38,091 bases of DNA from JBNKEI01 sp050288705. Its GTDB lineage: Bacteria > Myxococcota > Myxococcia > Myxococcales > UBA5297. The stretch lies in contig JBNKEI010000007.1 in assembly GCA_050288705.1 (NCBI GenBank), forward strand, positions 1 to 38,091. The letters run 5' to 3'. Below the pieces are notes generated by a model, which made no database searches, had not been told where the DNA came from, and saw only the letters and a list, made by a program, of their open reading frames with translations. Both the position numbers and the translations under genes were made by a program. Below are positions 1 to 7,224 of this stretch, piece by piece; position 1 is the first letter of the stretch; every line of letters begins with the position of its first letter.

Positions 1-216
1 TCGATTCCCACCGAGATGCGATTTAGAAACTTCAGTCGTTTCTGCAAGAATCGACTCGCGGAGCGCACGCATCACCGGGTCATCGGTTTCGACAACACGG
101 ATGTCCGCAATATCAAAAGACAGAGATGGTTGTTCGTTCCAAAAAACCTCGGCAATACATCGATAGAATTCTCGTGGATCTGCGCGCGAATCGAAATCGC
201 GAAGTAAGATCCGAAT
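1..216 (-). pseudogene. Partial or broken coding fragment at the left edge
   Basis: On the minus strand a frame stays open from a TAG at 217-219 to the window edge (72 codons) and reads like real protein, with a mixed, acidic composition (for example DPREFYRCIAEVFWNEQPS and RVVETDDPVMRALRE). No ATG, GTG or TTG lies in the first 47 codons. The first candidates are the GTG-ATG pair near 75-70, which lacks a Shine-Dalgarno sequence. It is either a 5'-truncated gene remnant or a gene with an unusual start that runs out of the window. I do not recognise the family. The opposite-strand frame over the same bases looks like its shadow. Confidence 0.3.
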
Positions 217-360
217 CTAGTTACAGTCCTGTGCATATATATCGGCTATCACTACAAAAAAATATATGACTTATAGTCGTGCTAATTTCACTTAAGATTC
301 TTATTTTATTAGGTTGTTTCGAGAACAAAAGAGATATGGACGGCGCACTTCCAGTCAAGG

Positions 361-723
361 CTAGATAATCTTCTTAAATACCCGTAAAGATTGCGCCAGA
401 GACATGCGCTGCAATCCTAGCATCAATAGTCTCCTAAAAAGAAGATTCAGCCCCATTCTTAACGCCTTTTTCCACCAAGGGCGCCAGGGGGATGTCTGGG
501 AAATCTTAGCCACTGGTGGCTGACGCATCACAAAAAAACCCACCGCTACCGCGACGCCTACAGCCGCGGCAGGGTGGTGTTTCACCAATTCTACAGGAGA
601 AAGCTGTCGCCGAATTGAACTGAGCCCTTGGGCGCTTTCGTCGATGGCAGCCAACAGATGAGCTCGCGCAAGCTCCAAAATCTGGTCTTCCGAGTTCGAG
701 GGAGATGAAGGCGGGGCGCTCAT
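361..723 (-). CDS. Small membrane-associated protein, last gene of a YqjD/YqjE-like cluster
   Basis: This 120-residue protein has an Asp/Glu-containing N-terminal helix (about residues 10-45), one hydrophobic segment around residues 50-66 (AAAVGVAVAVGFFVM), and a basic C-terminal half rich in Arg, Leu and Lys. Its start codon overlaps the stop of the preceding gene by four bases (ATGA), so translation is probably coupled. By position it corresponds to the third member of Enterobacteria-type yqjD-yqjE-yqjK clusters. Sequence similarity to YqjK is not obvious, so the link rests on context. The likely site of action is the inner membrane. The function is unknown; roles in stress or stationary phase are only known for relatives of its neighbours. 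Confidence 0.75.
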   Translation of the reverse strand: MSAPPSSPSNSEDQILELARAHLLAAIDESAQGLSSIRRQLSPVELVKHHPAAAVGVAVAVGFFVMRQPPVAKISQTSPWRPWWKKALRMGLNLLFRRLLMLGLQRMSLAQSLRVFKKII

Positions 724-1049
724 CGACGGAGTTCCCTAATACGACGGAAAATAAAAATTCCCGAAGTTATCGAAAAAAGAAAACCAACAATTAGTTTTCC
801 TTCCCCAGAACACGCCAGCGCCCGATCAAAAATTTCGCCCAAACCATAAACAGCACTTATGGTACCCGCTACAAAAAAACCCATCAATATCGCCAACTGC
901 GTAACGCGAATAATTATTGCATGAGCACGCTTTTCAAAAACATTGGTGCCATACGCAAAATAAGCACGAACCGCCTCTTCCAGATGAATGATGGCCTTAG
1001 CAAGATGAGAACGTACCGCGTCATCACTAGTAGATGGCATTGCAACCAT
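720..1049 (-). CDS. Phage holin superfamily III-like (YqjE/DUF1469-type) membrane protein
   Basis: This 109-residue protein has a polar N-terminal helix (residues 8-45), then two hydrophobic segments at about 49-70 (TQLAILMGFFVAGTISAVYGL) and 84-101 (LIVGFLFSITSGIFIF), ending in a basic RRIRELRR tail. That is the layout of the YqjE / Holin-X family of small inner-membrane proteins. It lies 9 bp after the DUF883 gene and overlaps the next gene by four bases, so the three form one operon. I used the outer ATG; a second in-frame ATG follows three codons later and neither has a strong ribosome-binding site. Despite the family name there is no phage context here. Family assignment is fairly confident; the role is unknown. 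Confidence 0.78.
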   Translation of the reverse strand: MVAMPSTSDDAVRSHLAKAIIHLEEAVRAYFAYGTNVFEKRAHAIIIRVTQLAILMGFFVAGTISAVYGLGEIFDRALACSGEGKLIVGFLFSITSGIFIFRRIRELRR

Positions 1050-1058
1050 TCTTAATTT

Positions 1059-1313
1059 CTATTTGCTATTACGACCGACAATTAGTCCTATCAAAAACCC
1101 AACCCCTATCCCCAAACCGAGAAACGTCGAGGGATGTTCTTCTACCCAGTGCTCAACCCCAGACATTTTTTGTCTGGCAGCATGAAGACGTTCTCCCACT
1201 GAAGAACGCGCAATACGAGCAATATCGGCAACATCTTCTCGAACAGCATCGAATTTTTCACGTAATTTTGCATCTTCTGTTTCAGTAACCATTTTTCCAC
1301 TAACCTCTGCCAT
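1059..1313 (-). CDS. DUF883 (ElaB/YqjD-type) membrane-anchored protein
   Basis: This 84-residue protein has a long amphipathic helix (residues 10-55) with heptad-like spacing, then an EEHPSTF motif and a Gly-rich C-terminal membrane anchor (about 64-79, FLGLGIGVGFLIGLIVGR). That is the hallmark of the ElaB/YqjD/DUF883 family. In E. coli, YqjD is a C-tail-anchored inner-membrane protein that binds ribosomes in stationary phase; whether this applies here is inference. A GAGG-type ribosome-binding site sits about 6 bases before the ATG. It is the first gene of a three-gene operon and has a plausible promoter just upstream. Confidence 0.85.
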   Translation of the reverse strand: MAEVSGKMVTETEDAKLREKFDAVREDVADIARIARSSVGERLHAARQKMSGVEHWVEEHPSTFLGLGIGVGFLIGLIVGRNSK

Positions 1314-1361
1314 GGTTCCCTCGCAATGAATGTTTTGATTTCCAGAGAATGCTAATTTAAT

Positions 1362-1391
1362 AATATATCACTTCCAACCATACCATGGCAA
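1362..1391 (-). promoter_or_regulatory. Candidate sigma-70-type promoter of the DUF883 operon
   Basis: On the minus strand TTGCCA (1391-1386) is followed after 18 bases by TATATT (1367-1362), in the AT-rich gap between the polA stop and the DUF883 gene, leaving a leader of about 45-50 bases. The match is decent, but it rests only on inspection. Confidence 0.4.
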
Positions 1392-1428
1392 GCTCGCTTG
1401 GCTGATTTACTTACGCTTTCTGGCTTAA

Positions 1429-4125
1429 TTAATGAGCCTCGGCCCAACTTCGACCCACTCCGACTTCCACCTCTAAAGGCACCTCTAGCTTACCCGCCTG
1501 GCTCATAGCGTGACGAACCAGTGCGGTAATCGCGGGCACTTCCTCTTTGGGACACTCCAGCAGTAACTCATCATGCACTTGCAGCAAAAGCCGGGATTGG
1601 TAGCCACCTTCTCGAAGACTAGCATCCACCTCGATCATGGCTAGTTTTATTAAATCAGCAGCCGTGCCCTGGATGGGAGTATTGACGGCAATACGCTCTG
1701 CTCCCTGCCGTGCCATCGTATTGCGGCTATGTATTTCAGGCACATAACGACGCCTTCCGTAAATAGTGGCCACCTCTCCGGTTTTGCGTGCTTGTTCGAT
1801 AGTAGAATCTAACCAAACCCTCACGCCTTCATAACGCTCGAAATAACGTTGAATTATTGCTTGCGCCTCTACAGTAGGCAAGTCAAGCCTCTGACTCAGG
1901 CCATAAACCGATAATCCGTAAGCAATTCCAAAATTAATAGCCTTAGCTGCTCGGCGCATTTCGCTGGTTACTTTGTCCAAAGACACCCCAAATACTTCCG
2001 CAGCAGTCAAAACATGAACGTCTTCACGTAATAAAAACGCTTTTTTTAAAGAAGGGTCGCCGCTCACATGCGCCAAGACCCTAAGCTCAATCTGACTATA
2101 ATCCGCAGATATTAGTTCCCAGCCATCGAGGGCTACAAAGGCTTCGCGCACTTTTTTACCCAATTCAGTACGCACCGGAATATTTTGTAAATTGGGATCA
2201 GAGGAAGAAAGCCTACCGGTTGCCGTTGCGGTTTGGTGAAAAGAAGTATGAATTCGCTGGTCACGATCTACTAGTAATGGAAGAGCATCTAGGTAAGTGC
2301 CTTTTAATTTAAATAGGCTACGATATTCTAATATTACTTTGGGAAGAGGGTGTTGCTGGGCCAGCTTTTCTAGCACTTCTTGATCTGCGGAAGGACCGCT
2401 TTTACCTTTACGTAGCACTGGCAATTTTAAATCTTCAAAAAGAACTTTAGAAAGTTGCGGATTAGAATTTACATTGAACTTACTTCCAGCAAGCGAAAAA
2501 ACCTGCTGCTCCAATTCAGACAAATTTAGAGAAACACTCTTCTCCATCACACTCATGGCGTTCCCATTTATTTTAACGCCAGCAATTTCCATTTTTGCTA
2601 GAACATAGATTAAAGGAAGCTCGATTTCTTTCCAAAGACTAAAGAGTTTTTGTTCTTCTAATTCTGGCAAAAGCATTTCTGAAAGAGAATAAATAGCATC
2701 CGTACAAGAGCATACATAAGTTGCCGCGTCTTCAATTAAAGCATCGGCTCCAGGTTTTTGCCTGTTCTTCACTTTGCGAACATCATCAGGAAGCTCATTC
2801 CCTAATTTTTCACGCGTCAAATCTGCTAATAAATGTTCACGCCGAGTAGCATTTAGTAAATAACTAACAATTTTTACATCACAAGCTATACCTTGCAGGA
2901 CTACACCTACTCTTTGTAGAGCCAAACAATCACATTTCAAATCATGGCCGTATTTTGGTTTTTGCGGATTCTCTAAAACCGCACGCATGCGGTCAACCAC
3001 CTTCGATAAAGAAAGCTGTTTGGGTACGCCTAAATAGTAGTGATTAAAGGGAATATACCAAGCCAGCCCTTGTCCTAGTCCAACTCCCAAACCAATACAT
3101 TCATCAGTACGCGGATTGGACTCGTTCCAAAAAACTCTAATTGCCATCGCTGGCGAGGCCACCATCCGAGCGACTAGCTGCTCAAGCTGTTCCTCATTAA
3201 AAACTATTTCGGCGCTAACCTTTGCCTCGCTAATTGGTGGGGGCGGTAGCTCTCTCAATAAACGCGTAAATTCTAGCTCAGTAAATATTTTACGAATAGC
3301 CGGCTGATCTATCGGTTGGCGTATTAGCTGTTGAGGCTGAATTGAGAGCTCCAGACTACCTATTAGAGTAACCAGTTTTTTGGCTCTTCGAAGCTGTTGC
3401 TCATGATTCAAAATTTGCTGCGCAACTGATTTTGCCCCACGAATTCCCGAAGAAGGGATTTCTTGGACACGTTCCAAAAGAGATTCAATAGTACCAAATT
3501 TTTGAATTAGCTGTGCCGCGGTTTTCGGACCAATTTTGGGAACACCGGGAATATTATCAACACTATCGCCAACTAGCGCCATGTATTCAATAACCTGTTC
3601 TGGCGCCACCCCAATACGCTGATGCACCTCTGATTTGCCAGTATGCTTCTCCGTCATGGAATCAAATAACTCAACATGCTCATTTACTAGCTGCATTAAA
3701 TCTTTGTCACCAGTAATTACTAGCACGCGAAAACCGTTTTCTACTGCCTGGCGAGAAAGAGTAGCAATAACATCATCCGCTTCATATCCAGCACATTCCA
3801 AAATGGGTATGCGAAAGGCATTAATTACCTCTCTTATTAGCGCCATTTGAGGAAAAAGATCATCGGGAGTGGCCGGTCGGTTAGCCTTGTACTCGGGATC
3901 GATAGTCTGCCTAAAAGTACGCGACTCTTTATCGAAAGCAATGGCCAAGTGAGTTGGCTCGCCTTCGCGAAGAGCACGCATTAGCATTAGCGTGAACCCA
4001 TAGACCGCATTGGTGGGAATTCCCTTGCTGTTAGAAAGGTGAGGAATGGCGTGATACGCCCGAAAAATATATGAACTACCATCGATTATGGTGAGAGTAG
4101 GTCGCATATGACTAGAAATGGTCAT
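1429..4125 (-). CDS. polA: DNA polymerase I
   Basis: This 898-residue family-A polymerase has three regions. The N-terminal 5'-3' nuclease (about 7-290) shows IIDGSSYIFRAYHA, YEADDVIA and GDSVDNIPGVPKIG. The middle exonuclease-like domain spans about 305-490. The polymerase domain (about 500-898) shows motif A (DYSQIELR, Asp675), the O-helix RRAAKAINFGIAYG (722-735) and motif C (VHDE, 850-853). The proofreading site looks degenerate: the positions matching E. coli Asp355/Glu357 read Phe332/Asn334 and the Asp501 position is Cys474. Only the Asp424 equivalent (Asp399, in DLKCD) remains. I therefore expect 5'-nuclease and polymerase activity without 3'-5' proofreading. The start could also be the ATG six codons in (MRPTLTIIDG); ribosome-binding sites do not decide between them. 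Confidence 0.97.
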   Translation of the reverse strand: MTISSHMRPTLTIIDGSSYIFRAYHAIPHLSNSKGIPTNAVYGFTLMLMRALREGEPTHLAIAFDKESRTFRQTIDPEYKANRPATPDDLFPQMALIREVINAFRIPILECAGYEADDVIATLSRQAVENGFRVLVITGDKDLMQLVNEHVELFDSMTEKHTGKSEVHQRIGVAPEQVIEYMALVGDSVDNIPGVPKIGPKTAAQLIQKFGTIESLLERVQEIPSSGIRGAKSVAQQILNHEQQLRRAKKLVTLIGSLELSIQPQQLIRQPIDQPAIRKIFTELEFTRLLRELPPPPISEAKVSAEIVFNEEQLEQLVARMVASPAMAIRVFWNESNPRTDECIGLGVGLGQGLAWYIPFNHYYLGVPKQLSLSKVVDRMRAVLENPQKPKYGHDLKCDCLALQRVGVVLQGIACDVKIVSYLLNATRREHLLADLTREKLGNELPDDVRKVKNRQKPGADALIEDAATYVCSCTDAIYSLSEMLLPELEEQKLFSLWKEIELPLIYVLAKMEIAGVKINGNAMSVMEKSVSLNLSELEQQVFSLAGSKFNVNSNPQLSKVLFEDLKLPVLRKGKSGPSADQEVLEKLAQQHPLPKVILEYRSLFKLKGTYLDALPLLVDRDQRIHTSFHQTATATGRLSSSDPNLQNIPVRTELGKKVREAFVALDGWELISADYSQIELRVLAHVSGDPSLKKAFLLREDVHVLTAAEVFGVSLDKVTSEMRRAAKAINFGIAYGLSVYGLSQRLDLPTVEAQAIIQRYFERYEGVRVWLDSTIEQARKTGEVATIYGRRRYVPEIHSRNTMARQGAERIAVNTPIQGTAADLIKLAMIEVDASLREGGYQSRLLLQVHDELLLECPKEEVPAITALVRHAMSQAGKLEVPLEVEVGVGRSWAEAH

Positions 4126-4171
4126 ACATCATCCGGAAATCAGCGAAACAGAAAAACCAAAAGCAGATAAC

Positions 4172-4202
4172 AAAAAAGCCCCGAGAAAGAATTCTCGAGG
4201 CT
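4172..4202 (-). terminator. Rho-independent terminator after tRNA-Asp
   Basis: On the minus strand an 11-bp stem (AGCCTCGAGAA / TTCTCGGGGCT, one G-T wobble) with a 4-base loop is followed directly by six Ts. It lies 7 bases downstream of the tRNA-Asp 3' end and upstream of polA, so it should end the tRNA transcript. Confidence 0.8.
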
Positions 4203-4208
4203 CCTCTA

Positions 4209-4282
4209 CGGGGTGGACGGGACTCGAACCCGCGCCCTTCGGCGTGACAGGCCGACGTTATAACCAGCTTAACTACCACCCC
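4209..4282 (-). tRNA. tRNA-Asp (anticodon GTC)
   Basis: The minus strand folds as a standard tRNA. The acceptor stem is GGGGTGG/CCACCCC, the anticodon loop is CTGTCAC inside a GGC/GCC stem, and the T-arm GCGGG-TTCGAGT-CCCGT is intact. The discriminator base is G, as usual for tRNA-Asp. CCA is not encoded. The length is 74 nt with discriminator. A terminator follows, and tRNA-Val lies 82 bp upstream on the same strand, so they may be co-transcribed. Confidence 0.93.
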
Positions 4283-4364
4283 AAAAACCTATATTCTATC
4301 AACATCCCTCACATTGACACGCAAAACCCTACAGAGACCTACAAATAGCTTCTACAATCCCTAT

Positions 4365-4436
4365 TGGGCGGAGCAGGTTTCGAACCTGCGACCCCCGGCT
4401 TGTAAGGCCAGTGCTCTACCCCTGAGCTATCCGCCC
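4365..4436 (-). tRNA. tRNA-Val (anticodon TAC)
   Basis: On the minus strand the acceptor GGGCGGA/TCCGCCC, D-arm TAGCTCAGGGGTAGAGC, anticodon stem CTGGC/GCCGG with loop CTTACAA (anticodon TAC) and T-arm GCAGG-TTCGAAA-CCTGC are all complete. The discriminator is A and CCA is not encoded. The reading frame crossing this locus on the plus strand is not a gene. Confidence 0.93.
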
Positions 4437-4534
4437 TCTTTTCTCCGGGCCCGCGACTCAATCTGATGTGCGACTATTTAGCGCCTGAACGCTGCCATGT
4501 CAAGAAAAACCCTCATTCTTTTTTTTGAGATTGT

Positions 4535-4553
4535 GTTGTTCCGGAAACAACAG
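4535..4553. repeat. Short perfect inverted repeat upstream of the FHA gene
   Basis: TGTTGTT-CCGGA-AACAACA is a perfect 7-bp inverted repeat about 80 bp before the chosen FHA start. It could be an operator or a small hairpin. No convincing -35/-10 pair was seen near it. Confidence 0.35.
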
Positions 4554-4634
4554 CCGTTTTTCGAAAAAAGTAAGGTGCAACTTATTTCAGCTCCCTGCTT
4601 CTGTCGGTCTAAATATGCTATAGAAAAAGGAAGG

Positions 4635-5987
4635 ATGAAGCTAATTATCGAAGATGATACCGGACAGAAGACGGTTATTTCTATTCGTCACGAAGATGCC
4701 GAGATGACCATCGGCAGACAGGAAGGGAATGACGTACGCCTAGACGAAAGGAATGTCTCGCGAAACCACGCCCGACTCACCCGCCAACAGGGAACTACTT
4801 TCCTCGAAGACCTGAACAGCTATAACGGCACCAAGATCAATGGAACCCCGATTCAAGGTCAAGTCCACGTACAAGAGGGTGATCGCATTGAGTTGGGATG
4901 TTTTGCACTGAGTATCGAGGACGACACTGCAAACGTCACCGCAACTCGCTCGCGGGTAATTGGCTATGCCCAAACGGAGCCCCCTGTTGCTAAAAAGCCC
5001 TCGAAGCGGAAACCTAAGCCAACAGTTACCGATACGGAACCAGCAATACCTCGCTTTTCACCAAAACCAAGGGGGATTTTTTGGATAGCTGGGGGTATTG
5101 CTTTTTTTATTTTGCTTAGCCTGGGGTGGATGCAATTCTCCAAGAAAAACCTGGGCTATTTAGAAAACCTTCTTGCACGGAAGTCCATACTTACCCCTAC
5201 CGCTCCTGTCGATCGGTCTGCCCAATCAAACGCTACTATTGGCGCTCAGGCTGAAAAGTTAGGCACGGTTGAACAAAAAAGGGAACTGCCATCCAATTTT
5301 CCGAAACCTCCTCCAGCAGAAAAGAATCCGACAATACCTGGAACCCTTCCCGGGAAATCCCAAGGAGCGCTCAGCAATCGCCAACCAAGTAATGCACAGA
5401 CAACAGTGGTTTCCGAAGGTTCAGCAACCGTATTAGTCCAAAATGGCAATAGGTCGACTTCTCGATTAGCAAAGGCCGAAGAAGCCAAGCCAAACCATGC
5501 AAAAGTTAGGGTTGCTCGTGTAACCAACATCAATAAAGCCAGGAATAAGGGAGCCAGGGACAATAAGGGAGCCAGGAATAAGGGAGCCAAGGACAATAAA
5601 AACGATCAAGGCGGAACGAACCAATCAAGCAGCCCTGCGGTTATCCAGCCTTCGACACAGCCAAATGCGGAAGACTTGCCATCATCTCTTTCTCCGCTTT
5701 TAAAGAGAGGCATTCAACTGGCGCAAGAGCATCGCTACGCCCAGGCTGTCGTTCTGCTTGAGCGCTCTCTTAAAGAAGATCCTTCGCTAATTGAAGCCCA
5801 TTTGTGGCTTGCAAAGTGCTACCACTCGCTTAAGAAATCCGATGCCCGATTAATCGAAAAGGTTGTTTTTCACTACCAGCTATTTGTGCGCTTGGCTCCT
5901 ACTCATTCGCAAACTCCCCGTATTATTGCCGAGCTGAAAAAGTATTCCCAACATAAATCCGACCACAAACTACCTTCGGAACAATAA
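4635..5987 (+). CDS. FHA-domain membrane protein with C-terminal TPR-like helices
   Basis: From the ATG at 4635 the protein has 450 residues. A GGAAGG ribosome-binding site favours this start over an in-frame ATG 46 codons upstream, whose extension looks non-coding. An FHA phosphothreonine-binding domain spans about 20-95 (TIGRQEGNDVRL, VSRNHARL, NSYNGTKINGTPI). A single membrane segment follows at about 147-168. Next is a long Pro/Ser/Lys/Asn-rich linker containing a short NKGAR-type repeat. The C-terminus (about 365-440) is helical and TPR-like (LLKRGIQLAQEHRYAQAVVLLERSL). The FHA domain should be cytoplasmic and the helical part periplasmic. FHA proteins read Ser/Thr kinase output, so the kinase at 25509 is a possible partner; that is inference. 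The REC-XRE regulator follows 4 bp later. Confidence 0.9.
   Translation: MKLIIEDDTGQKTVISIRHEDAEMTIGRQEGNDVRLDERNVSRNHARLTRQQGTTFLEDLNSYNGTKINGTPIQGQVHVQEGDRIELGCFALSIEDDTANVTATRSRVIGYAQTEPPVAKKPSKRKPKPTVTDTEPAIPRFSPKPRGIFWIAGGIAFFILLSLGWMQFSKKNLGYLENLLARKSILTPTAPVDRSAQSNATIGAQAEKLGTVEQKRELPSNFPKPPPAEKNPTIPGTLPGKSQGALSNRQPSNAQTTVVSEGSATVLVQNGNRSTSRLAKAEEAKPNHAKVRVARVTNINKARNKGARDNKGARNKGAKDNKNDQGGTNQSSSPAVIQPSTQPNAEDLPSSLSPLLKRGIQLAQEHRYAQAVVLLERSLKEDPSLIEAHLWLAKCYHSLKKSDARLIEKVVFHYQLFVRLAPTHSQTPRIIAELKKYSQHKSDHKLPSEQ
5537..5600 (+). repeat. In-frame tandem repeat in the FHA-protein linker
   Basis: A 15-18-base unit of the form AATAAGGGAGCCAGG recurs three to four times with small changes and encodes an NKGAR/DNKGAR peptide repeat. 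It is a slippage-prone low-complexity tract inside the flexible linker. Confidence 0.7.
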
Positions 5988-5991
5988 TTAA

Positions 5992-6630
5992 ATGAATGTC
6001 TCGGAAGATGTGAATCAGCCTGAAAAGCTCATTGATAAGGCGGTCTCTATTCTCATCGTTGACGACGAGCAGGATCTTATTGAATATTTATCCGATCTGC
6101 TGGGTCGAGAAGGCTTTCGTGTTTCTGGCCTCTCTGAACCCCAAAAAGTAATTCAGACCATTAAATCGAATCGTTTTCACCTAATTGTGCTGGATATGAT
6201 GATGCCGACTATGAACGGCACAGAGGTGCTAGAACAGATTCGTAAAGTTGATACTGACATTCCGGTTATTGTTTCTACTGCATATCCTACCATGGACACT
6301 GCCATAGCTTCATTAAAATACCAGGCTTCTGATTACGTTCAAAAACCATTTGAACCAGAAGCTTTCTTGACTACGGTACAAGCCGTGTTGGCACGCAAGG
6401 GCGTGACCATTGACCCGGAAATGAAACTTCATCAGATTTTAGGAGAAACAATTCGCTCCGGACGAAAAACGCGTTCCCTCACTTTGAAACAGCTTTCTCG
6501 CAGAACAGGGCTTTCGGTTTCTCTTTTATCGCAGATTGAACGAGCTGAATCTTCGGCTTCTATTAGTTCTCTTTTTCGCATCGCCGCCGCTCTAGGTATT
6601 AGGGTTTCGTCATTATTTGGTAATTATTAG
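5992..6630 (+). CDS. Response regulator with REC receiver and XRE-type HTH
   Basis: This 212-residue protein has a receiver domain at about 18-135. It carries the acidic pair Asp24/Asp25, phospho-acceptor Asp68 (LIVLDMMMP), Ser95/Thr96 and Lys118 (VQKPF). A C-terminal Cro/C1-type helix-turn-helix spans about 150-210 (LTLKQLSRRTGLSVSLLSQI). The fusion is unusual, since most response regulators carry OmpR-, NarL- or NtrC-type outputs. All phosphorylation residues are present, so it should be a phosphorylation-controlled DNA-binding protein. No histidine kinase lies in the window. It starts 4 bp after the FHA gene, so the two are one operon and probably one signalling unit. Confidence 0.92.
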   Translation: MNVSEDVNQPEKLIDKAVSILIVDDEQDLIEYLSDLLGREGFRVSGLSEPQKVIQTIKSNRFHLIVLDMMMPTMNGTEVLEQIRKVDTDIPVIVSTAYPTMDTAIASLKYQASDYVQKPFEPEAFLTTVQAVLARKGVTIDPEMKLHQILGETIRSGRKTRSLTLKQLSRRTGLSVSLLSQIERAESSASISSLFRIAAALGIRVSSLFGNY

Positions 6631-6720
6631 ATACTTACATACCAAAACCCCCAAGCAGGAAACTTGTTTACAAAAAATCTAGACCTACCTATACCCGAAA
6701 ACCATCGAGGAACTTTTGCC

Positions 6721-7086
6721 ATGAGTAGCCCCATTCCTGCATTTGAAGAGCAAGTAGTTGACCTCTCACGAGAACGCGACCGACGTCGTATTCGTGAATT
6801 CCGGCACCAGGTTCAGTCATTACTCGACAAAAACCGGCATTCCCTTGGCAAGCTTTTTAGCACCGGCGCTATTTATACCCGACAAGGAACTCGCGCCGGC
6901 AGAAATCTTTTAGCGGCACATCAAAATTTACGAAAGGTTTCTGATTTGTTAACCCAACATTCTAACCTAGAAAAAGAGCACATATACGCTAGTAGGTTTT
7001 TTCAGCAACTGGAAATACTTCTCCAGAAATCACGTACTTTATCAATGCAAACTGAATGGATTTTGAATACCTTTCGGCGCAATTAG
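6721..7086 (+). CDS. Small predicted coiled-coil protein of unknown function
   Basis: From the ATG at 6721 the product has 121 residues. A GAGGA ribosome-binding site about 10 bases upstream favours it over a TTG at 6664. The sequence is almost entirely polar helix, rich in Arg, Gln, Leu and Glu, with a very basic stretch near residues 15-28 (SRERDRRRIREFRHQV). There is no signal peptide, membrane segment or Cys. It lies 90 bp after the REC-XRE gene on the same strand and is the last plus-strand gene before the converging ftsZ. I do not recognise the family; a role with the FHA and REC-XRE proteins is only suggested by position. Confidence 0.7.
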   Translation: MSSPIPAFEEQVVDLSRERDRRRIREFRHQVQSLLDKNRHSLGKLFSTGAIYTRQGTRAGRNLLAAHQNLRKVSDLLTQHSNLEKEHIYASRFFQQLEILLQKSRTLSMQTEWILNTFRRN

Positions 7087-7150
7087 TTTCAAAAGGCAAT
7101 TGCAAAATCCTAATCCCTGTCTGAACGAGCTACGAAGCATATTTGCAGAC

Positions 7151-7209
7151 CACTAAGCCGTATGCCTGACCCGGCCTCGGCTTAGTGATGCCGCGAATTA
7201 CTTCGCGGC
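7151..7209. terminator. Two adjacent hairpins between converging gene ends
   Basis: Between the coiled-coil gene and ftsZ lie two perfect inverted repeats. One is CACTAAGCCG / CGGCTTAGTG (7151-7187, 17-base loop). The other is GCCGCGAA-TTAC-TTCGCGGC (7190-7209). Neither is followed by a clear T-run, so they may act as a bidirectional transcription block or RNA 3'-end stabiliser rather than classic terminators. Confidence 0.5.
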
Positions 7210-7224
7210 CATTACTTCTTGCAC

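Noticed and set aside
16..207. Plus-strand frame of 63 codons at the left edge
   Set aside because: Lies opposite a more protein-like minus-strand frame, has no ribosome-binding site, and its composition looks like a shadow.
1386..1402. Inverted repeat around GCAAGC/GCTTGG after polA as a terminator
   Set aside because: The stem has an internal mismatch and a 2-base loop, and no T-run follows in the polA direction; it overlaps the next promoter.
4118..4348. Plus-strand frame of 76 codons over the tRNA-Asp locus
   Set aside because: It crosses a complete tRNA gene and terminator on the other strand; no ribosome-binding site or family signal.
4497..4634. N-terminal extension of the FHA protein from the upstream ATG
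   Set aside because: Extension is Phe/Lys-rich, contains an inverted repeat in the DNA, and lacks a ribosome-binding site, while GGAAGG precedes the ATG at 4635.
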